Assembly: GCF_000337795.1 (NCBI RefSeq) | Contig: NZ_AOLP01000011.1 | Location: forward strand, 248,001 to 312,000 | DNA: 64,000 nucleotides | Reading direction: 5' to 3' | From: Haloferax denitrificans ATCC 35960 | GTDB taxonomy: Archaea > Halobacteriota > Halobacteria > Halobacteriales > Haloferacaceae | Shown here: piece by piece, positions 33,532 through 42,493 of the stretch | Layout of the letters: every line of letters starts with the position of its first letter | Position numbering within the stretch: the first letter of the stretch is position 1 | Made by a program: the position numbers and the translations under genes | Notes under the pieces: generated by a model | Told to the model about the DNA's origin: nothing | What the model saw: only the letters and a program-made list of their open reading frames with translations | Database searches by the model: none

Positions 33532-34983
33532 TCATGAGGATTGCGCCCCGGGCGACCGCGAGCCGTCGCCGTCGGAACCGCCGGCGTCGCCCCCGTCGGT
33601 GCGGCTCGTGTCGGTCGTCGCCCGGCGTTCGACCTTCCGGAGCACCTCCGGCCGACCGACGACGTAGAGCGTGTCACCGGCGGCCAGTTCGCGTCCCCGG
33701 CCGGGAATCGCGTCAACCGGGCGGTTCGACGACCGGATGGCGACGACCGTGGTGTCGACCTCCGAGACCGTCACGCCGTCGAGGTCGGCACCGGCCGCGA
33801 CGGTCGTGACCGCCATCGTCTCGTCGGCGTTCCGCAGGAGCGACGCGAACTCGCGGTCGACGTGGGGGTCCGCGGGGAGCGTCACGAGCCGGTACTGCTC
33901 GCCGCTCGTCAGCCGGTCGGCGTCTTCAGCGTCGAGGGCGACGGTCGCCACGTCGTCGGCGACGCCGCGGAGTTCGCCGAAGGCGACGCGGGTCGGTGCG
34001 GTCGGCGCGTCGGTGCCGCCGTCGGACAGCGAGCCGGTGTCTGGCCCGCCGGCGGGCGTCTCGGTCGATTCGACGGCGTCGGTCGCCTCGGGCGGTTCAG
34101 ATGCGTCCGCGGAGCCGCCGGCGGCCGGTTCGTCCCCCTCGTCGCCCGCGTCCGGTTTCGGAACCGACCAGACCTGCACGGGGTCGCCGGCGGCCGCGCC
34201 GGAGCCGGGGTCGCCCCGAATCGCGACCGCGACGGTGCCGGGCGCGAGCGTCGGCCCGAGGCCGGCCGCGCGACTGCCGAGCGCGAGATAGGACACCTCG
34301 CTCCCGCCGGCTTCGAACTCCACGTCGACGTGGCCGACGCCGTGGTCGTCCTTGATGCGCGTGGCGAGTCGGTCGCGGAGTTCGGCCTCGCTGAGCCGCC
34401 GGGGGAACAACAGCGTCTTCCCGCTCAGCTGGGTCTTGACGGTCTCCGCGACCGGGTCGTAGCCCTCGATGTCGCCGATGTCCTCGGGGAGCGTCACCGA
34501 CGTGACGCGGCCGACGGTCCGGACGAGTCGGCTCACGTCGGCGTCGAGTTCCTTCGCGCCCGCGACGGCGAACACGTCGGTGGCGAGTCGGTCGCCGGCG
34601 ACCCGGCCGACCGGCGCGATGAGCGCCCCGCCGGCGAGCGACCCGATGTTGAAAAGCACGGTGTCCAGTTGGAACACCTCGGTCTCGCTACCGGTGGTGA
34701 ACGCGCCGAACAGGCCGATGGTGTTCAGGTAGAGCGCGACGACCGCGGCGCCGAACAGCACCGCCAGCGCCCGCGGGATTATCTCTCGGGTGTACCAGCG
34801 GTAGAGAAGCGAGGCAATCGCCGAGACGATGAACGCGCCGACGACGAGGCCGATGAGCCGGAGCACCTGCGGGACGAGCGCGTCGTCCGCGGCCGGAATC
34901 GACACCTGCCCGGCGGTCGCCGACTGCCCGACCGCCGCGAACAGGTCGGCGGCGGGGGCGGCGGAGGCGAGCGCGACCGACAT
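33532..34983 (-). CDS. Membrane protein with TrkA-C domains, potassium-related
   Basis: The 483-residue protein has three membrane helices in its first 130 residues, then a soluble part with two regulator-of-K+-conductance-like C-terminal (TrkA-C) domains. One ends in FGELRGVADDV, the other in VRSSNRP-like and LAAGDTLYVVGR blocks, typical of TrkA-C. An acidic, Gly/Ser-rich linker lies near 265-330. It shares the DIEGYDPV block with the upstream gene, so the pair arose by duplication. No TrkA-N or pore motif is seen, so it may be a regulator of a channel or transporter. The start ATG shares one base with the upstream stop (TGATG), which means coupled translation. Confidence 0.78.
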   Translation of the reverse strand: MSVALASAAPAADLFAAVGQSATAGQVSIPAADDALVPQVLRLIGLVVGAFIVSAIASLLYRWYTREIIPRALAVLFGAAVVALYLNTIGLFGAFTTGSETEVFQLDTVLFNIGSLAGGALIAPVGRVAGDRLATDVFAVAGAKELDADVSRLVRTVGRVTSVTLPEDIGDIEGYDPVAETVKTQLSGKTLLFPRRLSEAELRDRLATRIKDDHGVGHVDVEFEAGGSEVSYLALGSRAAGLGPTLAPGTVAVAIRGDPGSGAAAGDPVQVWSVPKPDAGDEGDEPAAGGSADASEPPEATDAVESTETPAGGPDTGSLSDGGTDAPTAPTRVAFGELRGVADDVATVALDAEDADRLTSGEQYRLVTLPADPHVDREFASLLRNADETMAVTTVAAGADLDGVTVSEVDTTVVAIRSSNRPVDAIPGRGRELAAGDTLYVVGRPEVLRKVERRATTDTSRTDGGDAGGSDGDGSRSPGAQSS

Positions 34984-36200
34984 CACGCCACCACCTCCTC
35001 GAAGCGGGTCAGGTCGCTTCTCGACCCGACCGCGTAGACGGTGTCGCCGGCGGAGACCTCTTGGTCGCCTCGCGGCGCAATCGTCCAGTTACCGCCGTGG
35101 CGGACCGCGAGGACGGCCACGCCGTAGGCGTCGCGGACGCCCACCTTTCCGAGCGTCACGCCGTCGAGCGGCCCGTCGGCCCCGACCGAGAGCCGCGAGA
35201 AGCGTTTGCCGGCCCGGCGGAGCAGGGAGACGAGTTCGAACTCCCGGCGGACGCCGCGGGAGGCGACGACGAACCGGTCCACGTCGCTCCCGAGGAGCGG
35301 TTCGACCTCGCCTCGGTCGACCGCGAGCGTGACGCGGCCCTCGCCGCCGACGGCCGTGGGGGCGCGCGGCGCGGCCTTCGGCGCGTCCGCGTCGTCCTCG
35401 TCGTCCTCGGGTTCGCTCAGGGCCTCGACGACCGATTCGACGCTGGCGACGGTCGCCGTGACGGTTTCGGTGCCGCCGTCGGTGACGACGACCACCTCGT
35501 CGCCCTGCGCGAGTCCCGTCGGCACGAGCGCCGTCACCGACACCGCGCGCTTGCCCGCCGGGAGGCGCTTCGAGAGGCCGCCGACCGGGGCCGCCGCGGT
35601 GACGGTGGCGCGGGCTCGCTCGTCGATTCTGACCTCGACGGCGGCGAGGTCGAACTCGTTCTGCAGGCGGTCGGCGAACCGCGATTCGAGCTCCACGAGC
35701 GGGATGTCGGCGGGGAACGTCCACTCGCCGTTTCGGATGCCGGTGCGGATGTCCAGCGGGACCGGCGGGTAGCCCTCGATGTCGCCGACCTCGCCGGTGA
35801 CGGTGACGCTGACCTGCCCGCGGCCGCCGACGAGTTCGACCACGTCCGTCGACAGCGACCGCTCTGTGAGCTTTCGAAGCGACATCTTCCGCGGGATGTC
35901 GTTGGCGAAGGCGTCGCCGCGGTTGTGGGCGTACAACGCCCCCATCAGGACGACCAACAGCGCGACCGTCAGCCTGACCTGGTTGTCCGACTGCGTAATC
36001 GAGGGGTCGGCCAGCGCCATGAGACCGCCGCTCGCGCCAGCGATGGCGACGCTGAGGACGACGACGGCGAGGCCCGGGACGGTGACGCCGGTGACGTAGC
36101 GGAACCCGAAGCCGAGGAGCCACGCGACGGCGGCCGGCACGAGCCCCGTGAGGATGCCGAAGTACAGCCCGTAGACGACTTCGACGGGGAGTGAAGCCAT
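34983..36200 (-). CDS. Membrane protein with TrkA-C domain, paralogue of the next gene
   Basis: The 405-residue protein has three N-terminal membrane helices (residues 5-95), then soluble TrkA-C-like domains. DIEGYPPVPLDIRTG matches the DIEGYDPV block of its neighbour, and its C-terminal APRGDQEVSAGDTVYAVGSRSDL is a TrkA-C ending. It lacks a pore (TVGYG) and a TrkA-N dinucleotide site. A minus-strand CTTTATCC near 36222-36229 is about 26 bases before the ATG and serves the two-gene operon. It is divergent from a potassium channel gene and is likely to work on potassium homeostasis, for which direct proof is missing. Confidence 0.78.
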   Translation of the reverse strand: MASLPVEVVYGLYFGILTGLVPAAVAWLLGFGFRYVTGVTVPGLAVVVLSVAIAGASGGLMALADPSITQSDNQVRLTVALLVVLMGALYAHNRGDAFANDIPRKMSLRKLTERSLSTDVVELVGGRGQVSVTVTGEVGDIEGYPPVPLDIRTGIRNGEWTFPADIPLVELESRFADRLQNEFDLAAVEVRIDERARATVTAAAPVGGLSKRLPAGKRAVSVTALVPTGLAQGDEVVVVTDGGTETVTATVASVESVVEALSEPEDDEDDADAPKAAPRAPTAVGGEGRVTLAVDRGEVEPLLGSDVDRFVVASRGVRREFELVSLLRRAGKRFSRLSVGADGPLDGVTLGKVGVRDAYGVAVLAVRHGGNWTIAPRGDQEVSAGDTVYAVGSRSDLTRFEEVVA

Positions 36201-36300
36201 GGGCCGGTACACTCGCCGACGGGATAAAGGCGTGACGACGCGCCCGTGACGGGCCGATACCCGACCGCTTTTGCCCTCTGACGCCAGAACTGGGAAAGAC

Positions 36301-37560
36301 ATGGCTTCCGTACGCGAGTGGGTCGGTGCCCGCGCGACCATCGGGACGGTGTTCGTCGCCGCCGTCCTCTCGGTCGCCATCGGCATCCTCAACATCAGCG
36401 TCCCGGTGAGCGGCGGCGTGCTGGCCGCGTACATCCCGGAGGCGGTCCGCATCACCGCCGGGTTCACCGGGACGCTGACGGGCTTTCTGCTCCTCGCGAG
36501 CGTCTTCGGGCTCCGCCGCCGCTACCGCGCCGCGTGGTACTCGGCCGCGATACTGCTCCCGGTGACGGCCGGGCAGGGGCTCGTCCAGTCGCCCGAGCGG
36601 GCGGCCCCGCTCGTCGGCCTCTCGCTTATCAGCCTCGCGCTCTTGGTGTTCAACTACAGGGCGTTCGACCGCGACCTCGACCTGACGGCGACACAGCTGT
36701 CGGCGCTCCTCGCCATCGCGGGGGCACAGACGTACACGACCGCCGGCGCGTGGGCGCTCAGAGAGCAGTTCAACGGCATCGAGACGCTGTTCGACGCGTT
36801 CTACTTCGGCGTCGTCACCGGGAGCACGGTCGGCTACGGCGACATCTACCCGCAGACCGCCATCGCCAGGCTGTTCGGGATATCGGCGCTCCTCATCACG
36901 GTGGCGACGTTCGCCGTGGCGCTCGGTGTCCTGCTCACGCCCGCAATCGAAGCGCGACTCACCAAGGCACTCGGACGCATGACCGAATCACAACTCGACA
37001 TCCTGGAGAACCACATCCTCGTCCTCGGCTACGGGGAACTGACCGAACCGATTCTCGAAGAGCTCGGCGACCGCGCCCGCGTCGTCATCGTCACGCCCGA
37101 CGAGGCCCGCGCCAAGCGCCTCACCGACCGCGGCTACGCCGTGGTCACGGACGACCCGAGCGACGAGGAGGCGCTCCAGCGGACCCGCGTCGACGCCGCC
37201 CGCTCCGTCGTCGTCGCCACCAACAACGACGCCGAAGACGCGCTGGCCATCCTGACGGCGCGACAGCTCAACCCCGACATCCACATCGTCGCGTCGGCGA
37301 CCCAGCGGGAGAACGAGCGGAAACTGCGCCGCGCCGGAGCCAACACCGTCATCAGCCCGGCGGCGCTCGGCGGCCACTTCCTCGCCGAGTCCGCCGTCGG
37401 CGGGAGCGGCCTCGAAACCATCGAGGAGCGACTGCTCGACGAACAGCCCACCGACCCGCCTACCGACCCGCCCGCCGACGGAACGACCGAGGCTGACGGA
37501 ACGACCGAGGCTGACGGGACGGGCGAGTCAGACGAATCCGAACCGGACGGTCGGAACTGA
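36301..37560 (+). CDS. Potassium channel with TrkA-N (RCK) domain
   Basis: The 419-residue protein has six or so membrane helices in its first 215 residues, with the selectivity filter TVGYGD at residues 176-181 between the last two. A cytoplasmic RCK/TrkA-N domain follows (HILVLGYGELTEPIL near 236-250 with the G-x-G-x-x-x nucleotide fold, then VVVATNNDAEDAL). The C-terminus is a low-complexity tail with PTDPPTDPP and repeated DGTTEA units. A GCTTTTGCC box at 36268-36276 is about 28 bases before the ATG. It is divergent from the two TrkA-C membrane genes, which suggests a local potassium module. Confidence 0.9.
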   Translation: MASVREWVGARATIGTVFVAAVLSVAIGILNISVPVSGGVLAAYIPEAVRITAGFTGTLTGFLLLASVFGLRRRYRAAWYSAAILLPVTAGQGLVQSPERAAPLVGLSLISLALLVFNYRAFDRDLDLTATQLSALLAIAGAQTYTTAGAWALREQFNGIETLFDAFYFGVVTGSTVGYGDIYPQTAIARLFGISALLITVATFAVALGVLLTPAIEARLTKALGRMTESQLDILENHILVLGYGELTEPILEELGDRARVVIVTPDEARAKRLTDRGYAVVTDDPSDEEALQRTRVDAARSVVVATNNDAEDALAILTARQLNPDIHIVASATQRENERKLRRAGANTVISPAALGGHFLAESAVGGSGLETIEERLLDEQPTDPPTDPPADGTTEADGTTEADGTGESDESEPDGRN

Positions 37561-37649
37561 CGAGGCCGGCGACCCCGGTCGCAAGCGCGAACTGACGCCG
37601 ACGCCGACTGCTCCGCGTCGCTCCCCCTTCCCCTCCGCTTAGTGTCCGC

Positions 37650-39080
37650 TTAGTGCCCGCGGTCGAACACCGCCACGTCGCAGTCTATCTCGCGGATGCG
37701 CTCGAACGTCGGCGGCGCGATGAACCGCGAGGCGGGAGAGCGGTCGCCGCTGGAGCCGAGCACCACGAGGTCGTAGGTGGCGGCGTTGGAGGCGATGAAG
37801 CCGGTCACGTCGGCGCGGGCGACCCGCGTCTCGATGTTCCCGTCGGCCGTCTCGACCAAGTTGGCGAGCTTCGACTCCGCGGGGCGGCGCTCGACCTCCG
37901 AGGTGATGCAGGTCGTGACGCTCACGCTTCCCGTTTTCCCGGCGAGGCGGGTGGCGAAGTCTATCATCGCGTGGGCGGCGTCGCCCGGCCGCGAGACGAG
38001 CACGAGGATGCGCCGCCAGCGGTAGGTCTCGCCGGTCGAGCGGAACGCCACGGTGTCGTACGACCCGCCGAACAGCCCGCGGATGTAGTCCGAAAGCAGG
38101 CCGCGGTCCTCCTCGTAGGGCGTCACCACGAGGTCGGAGTTGGTGTTCGCCGCGGCCTCGGTGGTCGCCGTCAGCGGGTCGCCGCGCGCGACGGCGATTT
38201 CGACCGGGACGCCCAACTGGGTCCGCAGTTTGTGGGCGCAGGATTCGAGGCGCTCGACCGACGCGTCGGTCTCGGCGTCGAGGTCGGCGTCGGCCTCGCC
38301 CTCGGCGTCCGAGTTCGCGTCGCTCTCGTCGGCCGGCGTCGGCGGGAGCACGTCGAGGAGGACGACTTTCCCGGCGCTGTGGGCGGCGGCGAGTCGGGCG
38401 GCGAAAAAGGCCGTCTGGGTCGCCGTCTCGCCGCGCATCGGCACGAGGACGTGGTCGTCGCCGCGGACGGTTCCGTAGAGGTACTCCGCGCGGCGCTCGT
38501 AGAACTGCTCGCGCCAGACGGTGAAGGCGATAGCGATGACGAAGCTGGCGAAGAAGATGCTCACCACGTACTCCTCGGGGTTCACGTCGCCCGTCACGAG
38601 CGTCAACAGCGCCGTCGAAAACGCGGAGGGGGCCTCCACGTCCAGCGCCCACGTCGTGACCCCCGCGAGGAAGATGGCGAGCGCCGCCGCCGACGGGTGG
38701 ACGACGGCGGTCCCGGTCGGGCCGTAGGCCCACCCGGCGAAGCCGACCGCGACGAGGCCGCAGAGCGCGCCGACCGTGAGGGCGACGACGAACTTCACGG
38801 GCGAGGCGTACCGCCCTTCGGGGTCCGAAAACAGCGTGTACGACCCCGACGCGAGCGGCGGGAACAGCAGGAACGACAGCGTGCTGACCGAGTTGGAGAT
38901 GAGCGTCACCCCCGCGATGAGCACGGGGATGATGAGCAGAATCGAGAGGTGAAGCAGGTTGTTCGTGTTCTCTATCCAGCGGCCGAACGCCACCTTCTCG
39001 CGCCGCTCTATCCGGCGGATTCGGGTGCGAAGCGCCCCGATGCGTGCGACCGCTCTGGCCGCGAGGTGGCGGACGTCCAC
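37650..39080 (-). CDS. HPP-family membrane protein fused to UspA domains
   Basis: The 476-residue protein has an HPP-type membrane domain (about residues 45-205; four to five helices, with a FPPLASGSYTLFSDP block) and two cytoplasmic universal-stress-protein domains (about 215-345 and 350-476). The second one ends in LVVLGSSGDRSPASRFI and VAVFDRGH, typical of UspA ATP-binding ends. HPP proteins are proposed transporters, including nitrite transport in chloroplasts. The Usp part may sense ATP or stress. A GTG start at 39080 is used. It follows udp by nine bases, so they may be one operon. Confidence 0.8.
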   Translation of the reverse strand: MDVRHLAARAVARIGALRTRIRRIERREKVAFGRWIENTNNLLHLSILLIIPVLIAGVTLISNSVSTLSFLLFPPLASGSYTLFSDPEGRYASPVKFVVALTVGALCGLVAVGFAGWAYGPTGTAVVHPSAAALAIFLAGVTTWALDVEAPSAFSTALLTLVTGDVNPEEYVVSIFFASFVIAIAFTVWREQFYERRAEYLYGTVRGDDHVLVPMRGETATQTAFFAARLAAAHSAGKVVLLDVLPPTPADESDANSDAEGEADADLDAETDASVERLESCAHKLRTQLGVPVEIAVARGDPLTATTEAAANTNSDLVVTPYEEDRGLLSDYIRGLFGGSYDTVAFRSTGETYRWRRILVLVSRPGDAAHAMIDFATRLAGKTGSVSVTTCITSEVERRPAESKLANLVETADGNIETRVARADVTGFIASNAATYDLVVLGSSGDRSPASRFIAPPTFERIREIDCDVAVFDRGH

Positions 39081-39089
39081 GGTGCTCGT

Positions 39090-39818
39090 CTACGCGAGGT
39101 CGGCGACCGCGTCGAGCGTGATGGAGATGGCGCGCTCGACGTTGTTCTTCGCCTTCTCGGGGAGTTCCTCGTCGGAGTCGGCTCCCTTCTGGGTGCCGGC
39201 GACGAGGTTGCCGTCGACCGTGCAGATAGCGCCGGCGCGGAGCCCTCGGCGGCGGGCGAGCGAGAACACCGTCGCGGCCTCCATCTCGATGGCGAGCAGG
39301 CCGGCGGCGTTCCAGTCTTCGACGTACTCGTCGGACTCGTTGTAGAACGCGTCGTCGGAGACGATGGGGCCGACGTGGACGTCTTCGTCGTTGGCCTCGG
39401 CCGACTCGACGAGCGAGGTGAGAACCTCGTAGTCGGGGACGGCCGGGTACACCTCGGACTCGTAGCGCTTCGAGGTTCCCTCCTCCTTGGCCGCGCCCGT
39501 GGCGACTATCATGTCGCCGATTTCGATGTCCGCCTGGAGCGCGCCGATGGTGCCGACGCGGATGAACGTCTCCACGCCGACGCGGGCGAGCTCCTCGATG
39601 GCGATGGCGGCCGAGGGACAGCCGATGCCGGTCGAGGAGATGGTGAGCGGGACGCCCTCGTACTCGGCGTTGACGACCTTGTACTCGCGGTTCTGCGCGA
39701 CTTCCTCGACGTTCTCGCACTGCTTTGCGATGCGGTCGACGCGCCCGGGGTCGCCCGGGATGAGCGCGATGTCGTTCACGTCGCCTTCTTCGACGAGGAG
39801 GTGGGGCTGTTTCGCCAT
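39090..39818 (-). CDS. udp: Uridine phosphorylase
   Basis: The 242-residue protein is a purine/uridine phosphorylase of the trimeric/hexameric NP-I class. Signatures are IALIPGDPGRVDRIA near the start, STGIGCPSAAIAIEEL, FIRVGTIGALQ and LAIEMEAATVFSLA, close to uridine phosphorylase. It splits uridine with phosphate to uracil and ribose 1-phosphate. A minus-strand GTTTTTGCC at 39841-39849 is about 27 bases before ATG 39818; a longer start is rejected. A PfkB kinase and deoC are near, which fits nucleoside degradation. Confidence 0.9.
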   Translation of the reverse strand: MAKQPHLLVEEGDVNDIALIPGDPGRVDRIAKQCENVEEVAQNREYKVVNAEYEGVPLTISSTGIGCPSAAIAIEELARVGVETFIRVGTIGALQADIEIGDMIVATGAAKEEGTSKRYESEVYPAVPDYEVLTSLVESAEANDEDVHVGPIVSDDAFYNESDEYVEDWNAAGLLAIEMEAATVFSLARRRGLRAGAICTVDGNLVAGTQKGADSDEELPEKAKNNVERAISITLDAVADLA

Positions 39819-39917
39819 GTACCGACCCACTCGGGTCGCGGGCAAAAACGACGCGGTTCGACCGGGGTGGGGGCAACTCGGTCGACCGGTCGACTGTCCA
39901 GCCGACCTGCGCTGGCG

Positions 39918-40442
39918 TCACGCGACTCCGGTGAAGACCACCGGCGCGAGGACAAGAAGCGTCGCGCCGAAGACGAGCGAGGAGCGGAGCCACTGCCCGC
40001 GGACCGCCGTCGCGCGCTCCTCGTAGATGCGCCGGCCGGCGCGCGGGAGGACGAACCGGGCGAACGCGACGTAGATGAACGCCACGACGACCGCGGTCGC
40101 GACGAGGTGCGAGGGGAGGTCGACGCCGGCGACGCCGAGGTCCGGCGCGACGGCGTCGGTCGCGAGGTAGACGACCGCGTAGAGGACGCCCGCGAGCCCG
40201 CCGGCGGCGTGGTGGGCGACGTTCGCGTCGGCGAAGCTCACCTCGTCGGGCGTCGTCCGGCGGACGACCGCCGCGGCGACGTACGCCGGGGTGAAGCCGT
40301 CGTCCTGTCGCCACATCGGGATGGCCATCACGACCGCGGCCGCGACGCCGACGACCGCGCCGAGGAGCAGTCGCCCGGCGACCGCGCCGAGGCTCGACGC
40401 GGCGTCGAGGGCGGCGACGGCGGCCGGGAGGAGGTCCAACAT
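39918..40442 (-). CDS. Hypothetical membrane protein, four to five helices
   Basis: The 174-residue protein is almost entirely hydrophobic helices: about 22-43, 78-98, 113-138 and 152-172. The loop DDGFTPAYVAAAVVRRTTPDEVSFADANVAHH has two histidines that could bind a cofactor or metal. No family is recognised. A minus-strand TTTTATCC near 40463-40475 is about 27 bases before the ATG. It lies between udp and the PfkB gene, which may mean only chance. Confidence 0.65.
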   Translation of the reverse strand: MLDLLPAAVAALDAASSLGAVAGRLLLGAVVGVAAAVVMAIPMWRQDDGFTPAYVAAAVVRRTTPDEVSFADANVAHHAAGGLAGVLYAVVYLATDAVAPDLGVAGVDLPSHLVATAVVVAFIYVAFARFVLPRAGRRIYEERATAVRGQWLRSSLVFGATLLVLAPVVFTGVA

Positions 40443-40511
40443 CGTCCCGACGAATGGCTGGTGAGGATAAAACTGGTCGGGTCGTCGCCGAGCGGCGTGG
40501 CGGGCGGCGGC

Positions 40512-41471
40512 TCAGCCCTCGACGAGGTCGTCCAGCCGCCGCCAACTGAGTCGCGTCCGCGCGCCGGGTTCGGCCGCGGTGAGCGCGCCGCAGGCGTTAG
40601 CGACCGCCAGCGCCCGCTCGTAGGTGGCCCCGTCGAGGCGGGCCGCGATGAACCCCGAGGCGAAGGCGTCGCCCGCGCCGGTCGTGTCCACCGCGTCGAT
40701 GGGGTAGCCGGGGTGGACGTGTCGCTCGTCGCCGTCTCTGACCTCCGCGCCGCGCGGGCCGTGTTTGAGGACGAGCGTCGTCCGCGCGAGCGCCTCGGCC
40801 ACGTCGGAGGTGGGTTCGGGTTCGGGTTCGGATTCGGGTTCGGGTCCGGGTTTGGTGTCGGCGTCGGCGCTCCGGCCGCGTTCGACCGCCGCCTCGCCGA
40901 GCGCGGTGGCGGCCTCGCGGTCGTTGAGAAAGACGTAGTCAACCTCGCGGAGCGCGTCGGCGTAGCCGCGGTCGCCGACGCGTCGCCCGGGGTCGAAGCT
41001 GACCGTCGTTTCGACCTCGTGCGCCCGTTTGGCGAGCGTCGCGGCCGTCTCGGGCGACTGGCTCGTCAGGTGGAGGTGGTCGGCCGACGCGAGCGGGTCG
41101 GTCGGGAGGTCGGTCGCCTCGAACGCCTCGTTGACGCCGGGCGAGCCGAGGACGAACACCTCGCCCGCGGCGTCGACGACGATGTACTTGACCGTGGTCG
41201 GGCCGCGGTCGACGCTGACGACGTGGCGGCAGTCGACGCCCTTCGAGGCGAGTTCGGCGACGGCGGCGTGGCCGTGTTCGTCGTCGCCGACGCTTCCGAG
41301 GAGCGCGGCGGGCACGTCGAGGCCGACGAGGCCGCTGGCGACGTTGGCGGCGCTCCCGCCGCCAGCGCCGACCCGCGACTCGACGGTCGCCTCGCCGTCC
41401 GGCTCCGGCAGGGCGTCCACGCGGAGGGTAACGTCCCAGTTCACGTGGCCGGCGCAGATGACACGGGACAT
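40512..41471 (-). CDS. PfkB-family sugar or nucleoside kinase
   Basis: The 319-residue protein is a ribokinase-like (PfkB) kinase. The N-terminal block [12 protein letters not shown] and [14 protein letters not shown] bind the sugar; the C-terminal [13 protein letters not shown] holds the catalytic Asp and anion hole. A Pro/Glu insertion (alternating EP units) near residues 205-222 comes from a 6-base GGTTCG repeat at 40813-40850 and is probably a surface loop. Next to uridine phosphorylase it could phosphorylate ribose 1-phosphate to ribose 1,5-bisphosphate, as reported for the haloarchaeal pentose bisphosphate pathway. Fructose, ribose or nucleoside are alternatives. An AGTTATCC box on the minus strand (41493-41503) fits the ATG. 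Confidence 0.85.
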   Translation of the reverse strand: MSRVICAGHVNWDVTLRVDALPEPDGEATVESRVGAGGGSAANVASGLVGLDVPAALLGSVGDDEHGHAAVAELASKGVDCRHVVSVDRGPTTVKYIVVDAAGEVFVLGSPGVNEAFEATDLPTDPLASADHLHLTSQSPETAATLAKRAHEVETTVSFDPGRRVGDRGYADALREVDYVFLNDREAATALGEAAVERGRSADADTKPGPEPESEPEPEPTSDVAEALARTTLVLKHGPRGAEVRDGDERHVHPGYPIDAVDTTGAGDAFASGFIAARLDGATYERALAVANACGALTAAEPGARTRLSWRRLDDLVEG

Positions 41472-41536
41472 GCGTCCGCGTAGGTCGGTTCGCCTGTGGG
41501 ATAACTCCCTCGGGTCGGGCGACTACGGAGCGCGGA

Positions 41537-41570
41537 GAAAAAGCGAGGACGCGGGGCGCGGTCGCGCCCC
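41537..41570 (-). terminator. Hairpin plus T-run, terminator-like
   Basis: GGGGCGCG (41553-41560) and CGCGCCCC (41563-41570) form a perfect 8-bp stem with a 2-base loop. Reading on the minus strand, this hairpin is followed 11 bases later by TTTTT (41537-41541). It lies between the end of the DUF63 gene (minus strand, 41618) and the start of the PfkB gene. Intrinsic hairpins are not the classical archaeal stop signal, so the T-run may be the active part. Confidence 0.45.
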
Positions 41571-41617
41571 GAATCGAACCGAATCGAATCGGAACCGACC
41601 CGGAAGCGAACCGGACC

Positions 41618-42427
41618 TCAGCCGGCGATGGCGAACAACAGGAGGTTGTGGACGCCGGGACCGAGGCCGACGGCGGCGACGAGGCCCAACAGGAGCGACC
41701 CCTCGGTCGGGTCCTCGCGGACGTAGTCGGCGAGGAGGGCGACCACGAAGCCGGCGACGGCGAGTTTCACGAGGACGAACAGCCAGCCGACGCCGAGGGC
41801 CTCGGCGGTCGGGAGCGCCGCGGCGGCGTCGAGGATGACCCGCGACAGCGGCGTCCGCTCGCCGAACCCGAGCACGTCGACGCCGACGGCGGTCGACAGC
41901 GCGTCGAGGGCGTGCCCGAAGATTGCGAGGAGGCCGAGCGACCCCGCGGCGGCCGCCTCGGGCGCGAGTCGCGTCACGACCCGCCACGTCAGCGGGCTGA
42001 CGACGAGCGCCGCGACGAGCGCGACGCCGGGCCAGACGACCGAGAGCGTCCCGGCGGCGAGGCCGATAAAGAGCGCGAAGCCGGCGAGGCCGAAGGCGAC
42101 GAGCAGACCGGGAGCCGCGAGCGTCGTCGGCGAGTCGAGGTCGGCGGCGTCGAGCGCGAGCCACGACGCGCCGGCGACGACGGCCACGGAGAGGTAGACC
42201 GCGGGCGTGCCGGCGAGCGGTTCGACCGCGGGCGGGAGCGCGTCGACGACGTAGAGCACGTGGAGCGCCGACCCCGCCACCATCCACGGGACGAGCGCGA
42301 GGACGTGCGCGGGCGTGACCGTCGGGCGCGTGCGAGTCAGTCCGACGCCGACGCCGACGAGTCCCGCGACGAGGGCGACGAGGTAGGGAAGCGGCGGGAG
42401 CGCGAACCCCTCGGGGAGGATGGCCAT
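41618..42427 (-). CDS. DUF63-family membrane protein
   Basis: The 269-residue protein consists of seven to eight predicted membrane helices from residue 13 to the end, with short loops. The opening [17 protein letters not shown] and the [17 protein letters not shown] loop fit the archaeal DUF63 family, which is of unknown function. The ATG 42427 has GCTTTCA on the minus strand (42451-42457) at leaderless distance. It is divergent from deoC, with 66 bases between starts, so the two promoters sit side by side. Confidence 0.8.
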   Translation of the reverse strand: MAILPEGFALPPLPYLVALVAGLVGVGVGLTRTRPTVTPAHVLALVPWMVAGSALHVLYVVDALPPAVEPLAGTPAVYLSVAVVAGASWLALDAADLDSPTTLAAPGLLVAFGLAGFALFIGLAAGTLSVVWPGVALVAALVVSPLTWRVVTRLAPEAAAAGSLGLLAIFGHALDALSTAVGVDVLGFGERTPLSRVILDAAAALPTAEALGVGWLFVLVKLAVAGFVVALLADYVREDPTEGSLLLGLVAAVGLGPGVHNLLLFAIAG

Positions 42428-42493
42428 GCAGGAGGCGCGGCGGGGCGGCGTGAAAGCCTTACGTTCTTTAGCCTCGGGTCGCCTCCACCGGGT

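Noticed and set aside
37653-41483. Very long open frame (over 1200 codons) on the plus strand
   Set aside because: It runs antisense to four real genes (HPP-UspA, udp, membrane protein, PfkB). High GC removes stop codons from the opposite strand; the translation is low-complexity Arg/Val/Asp and has no family motifs.
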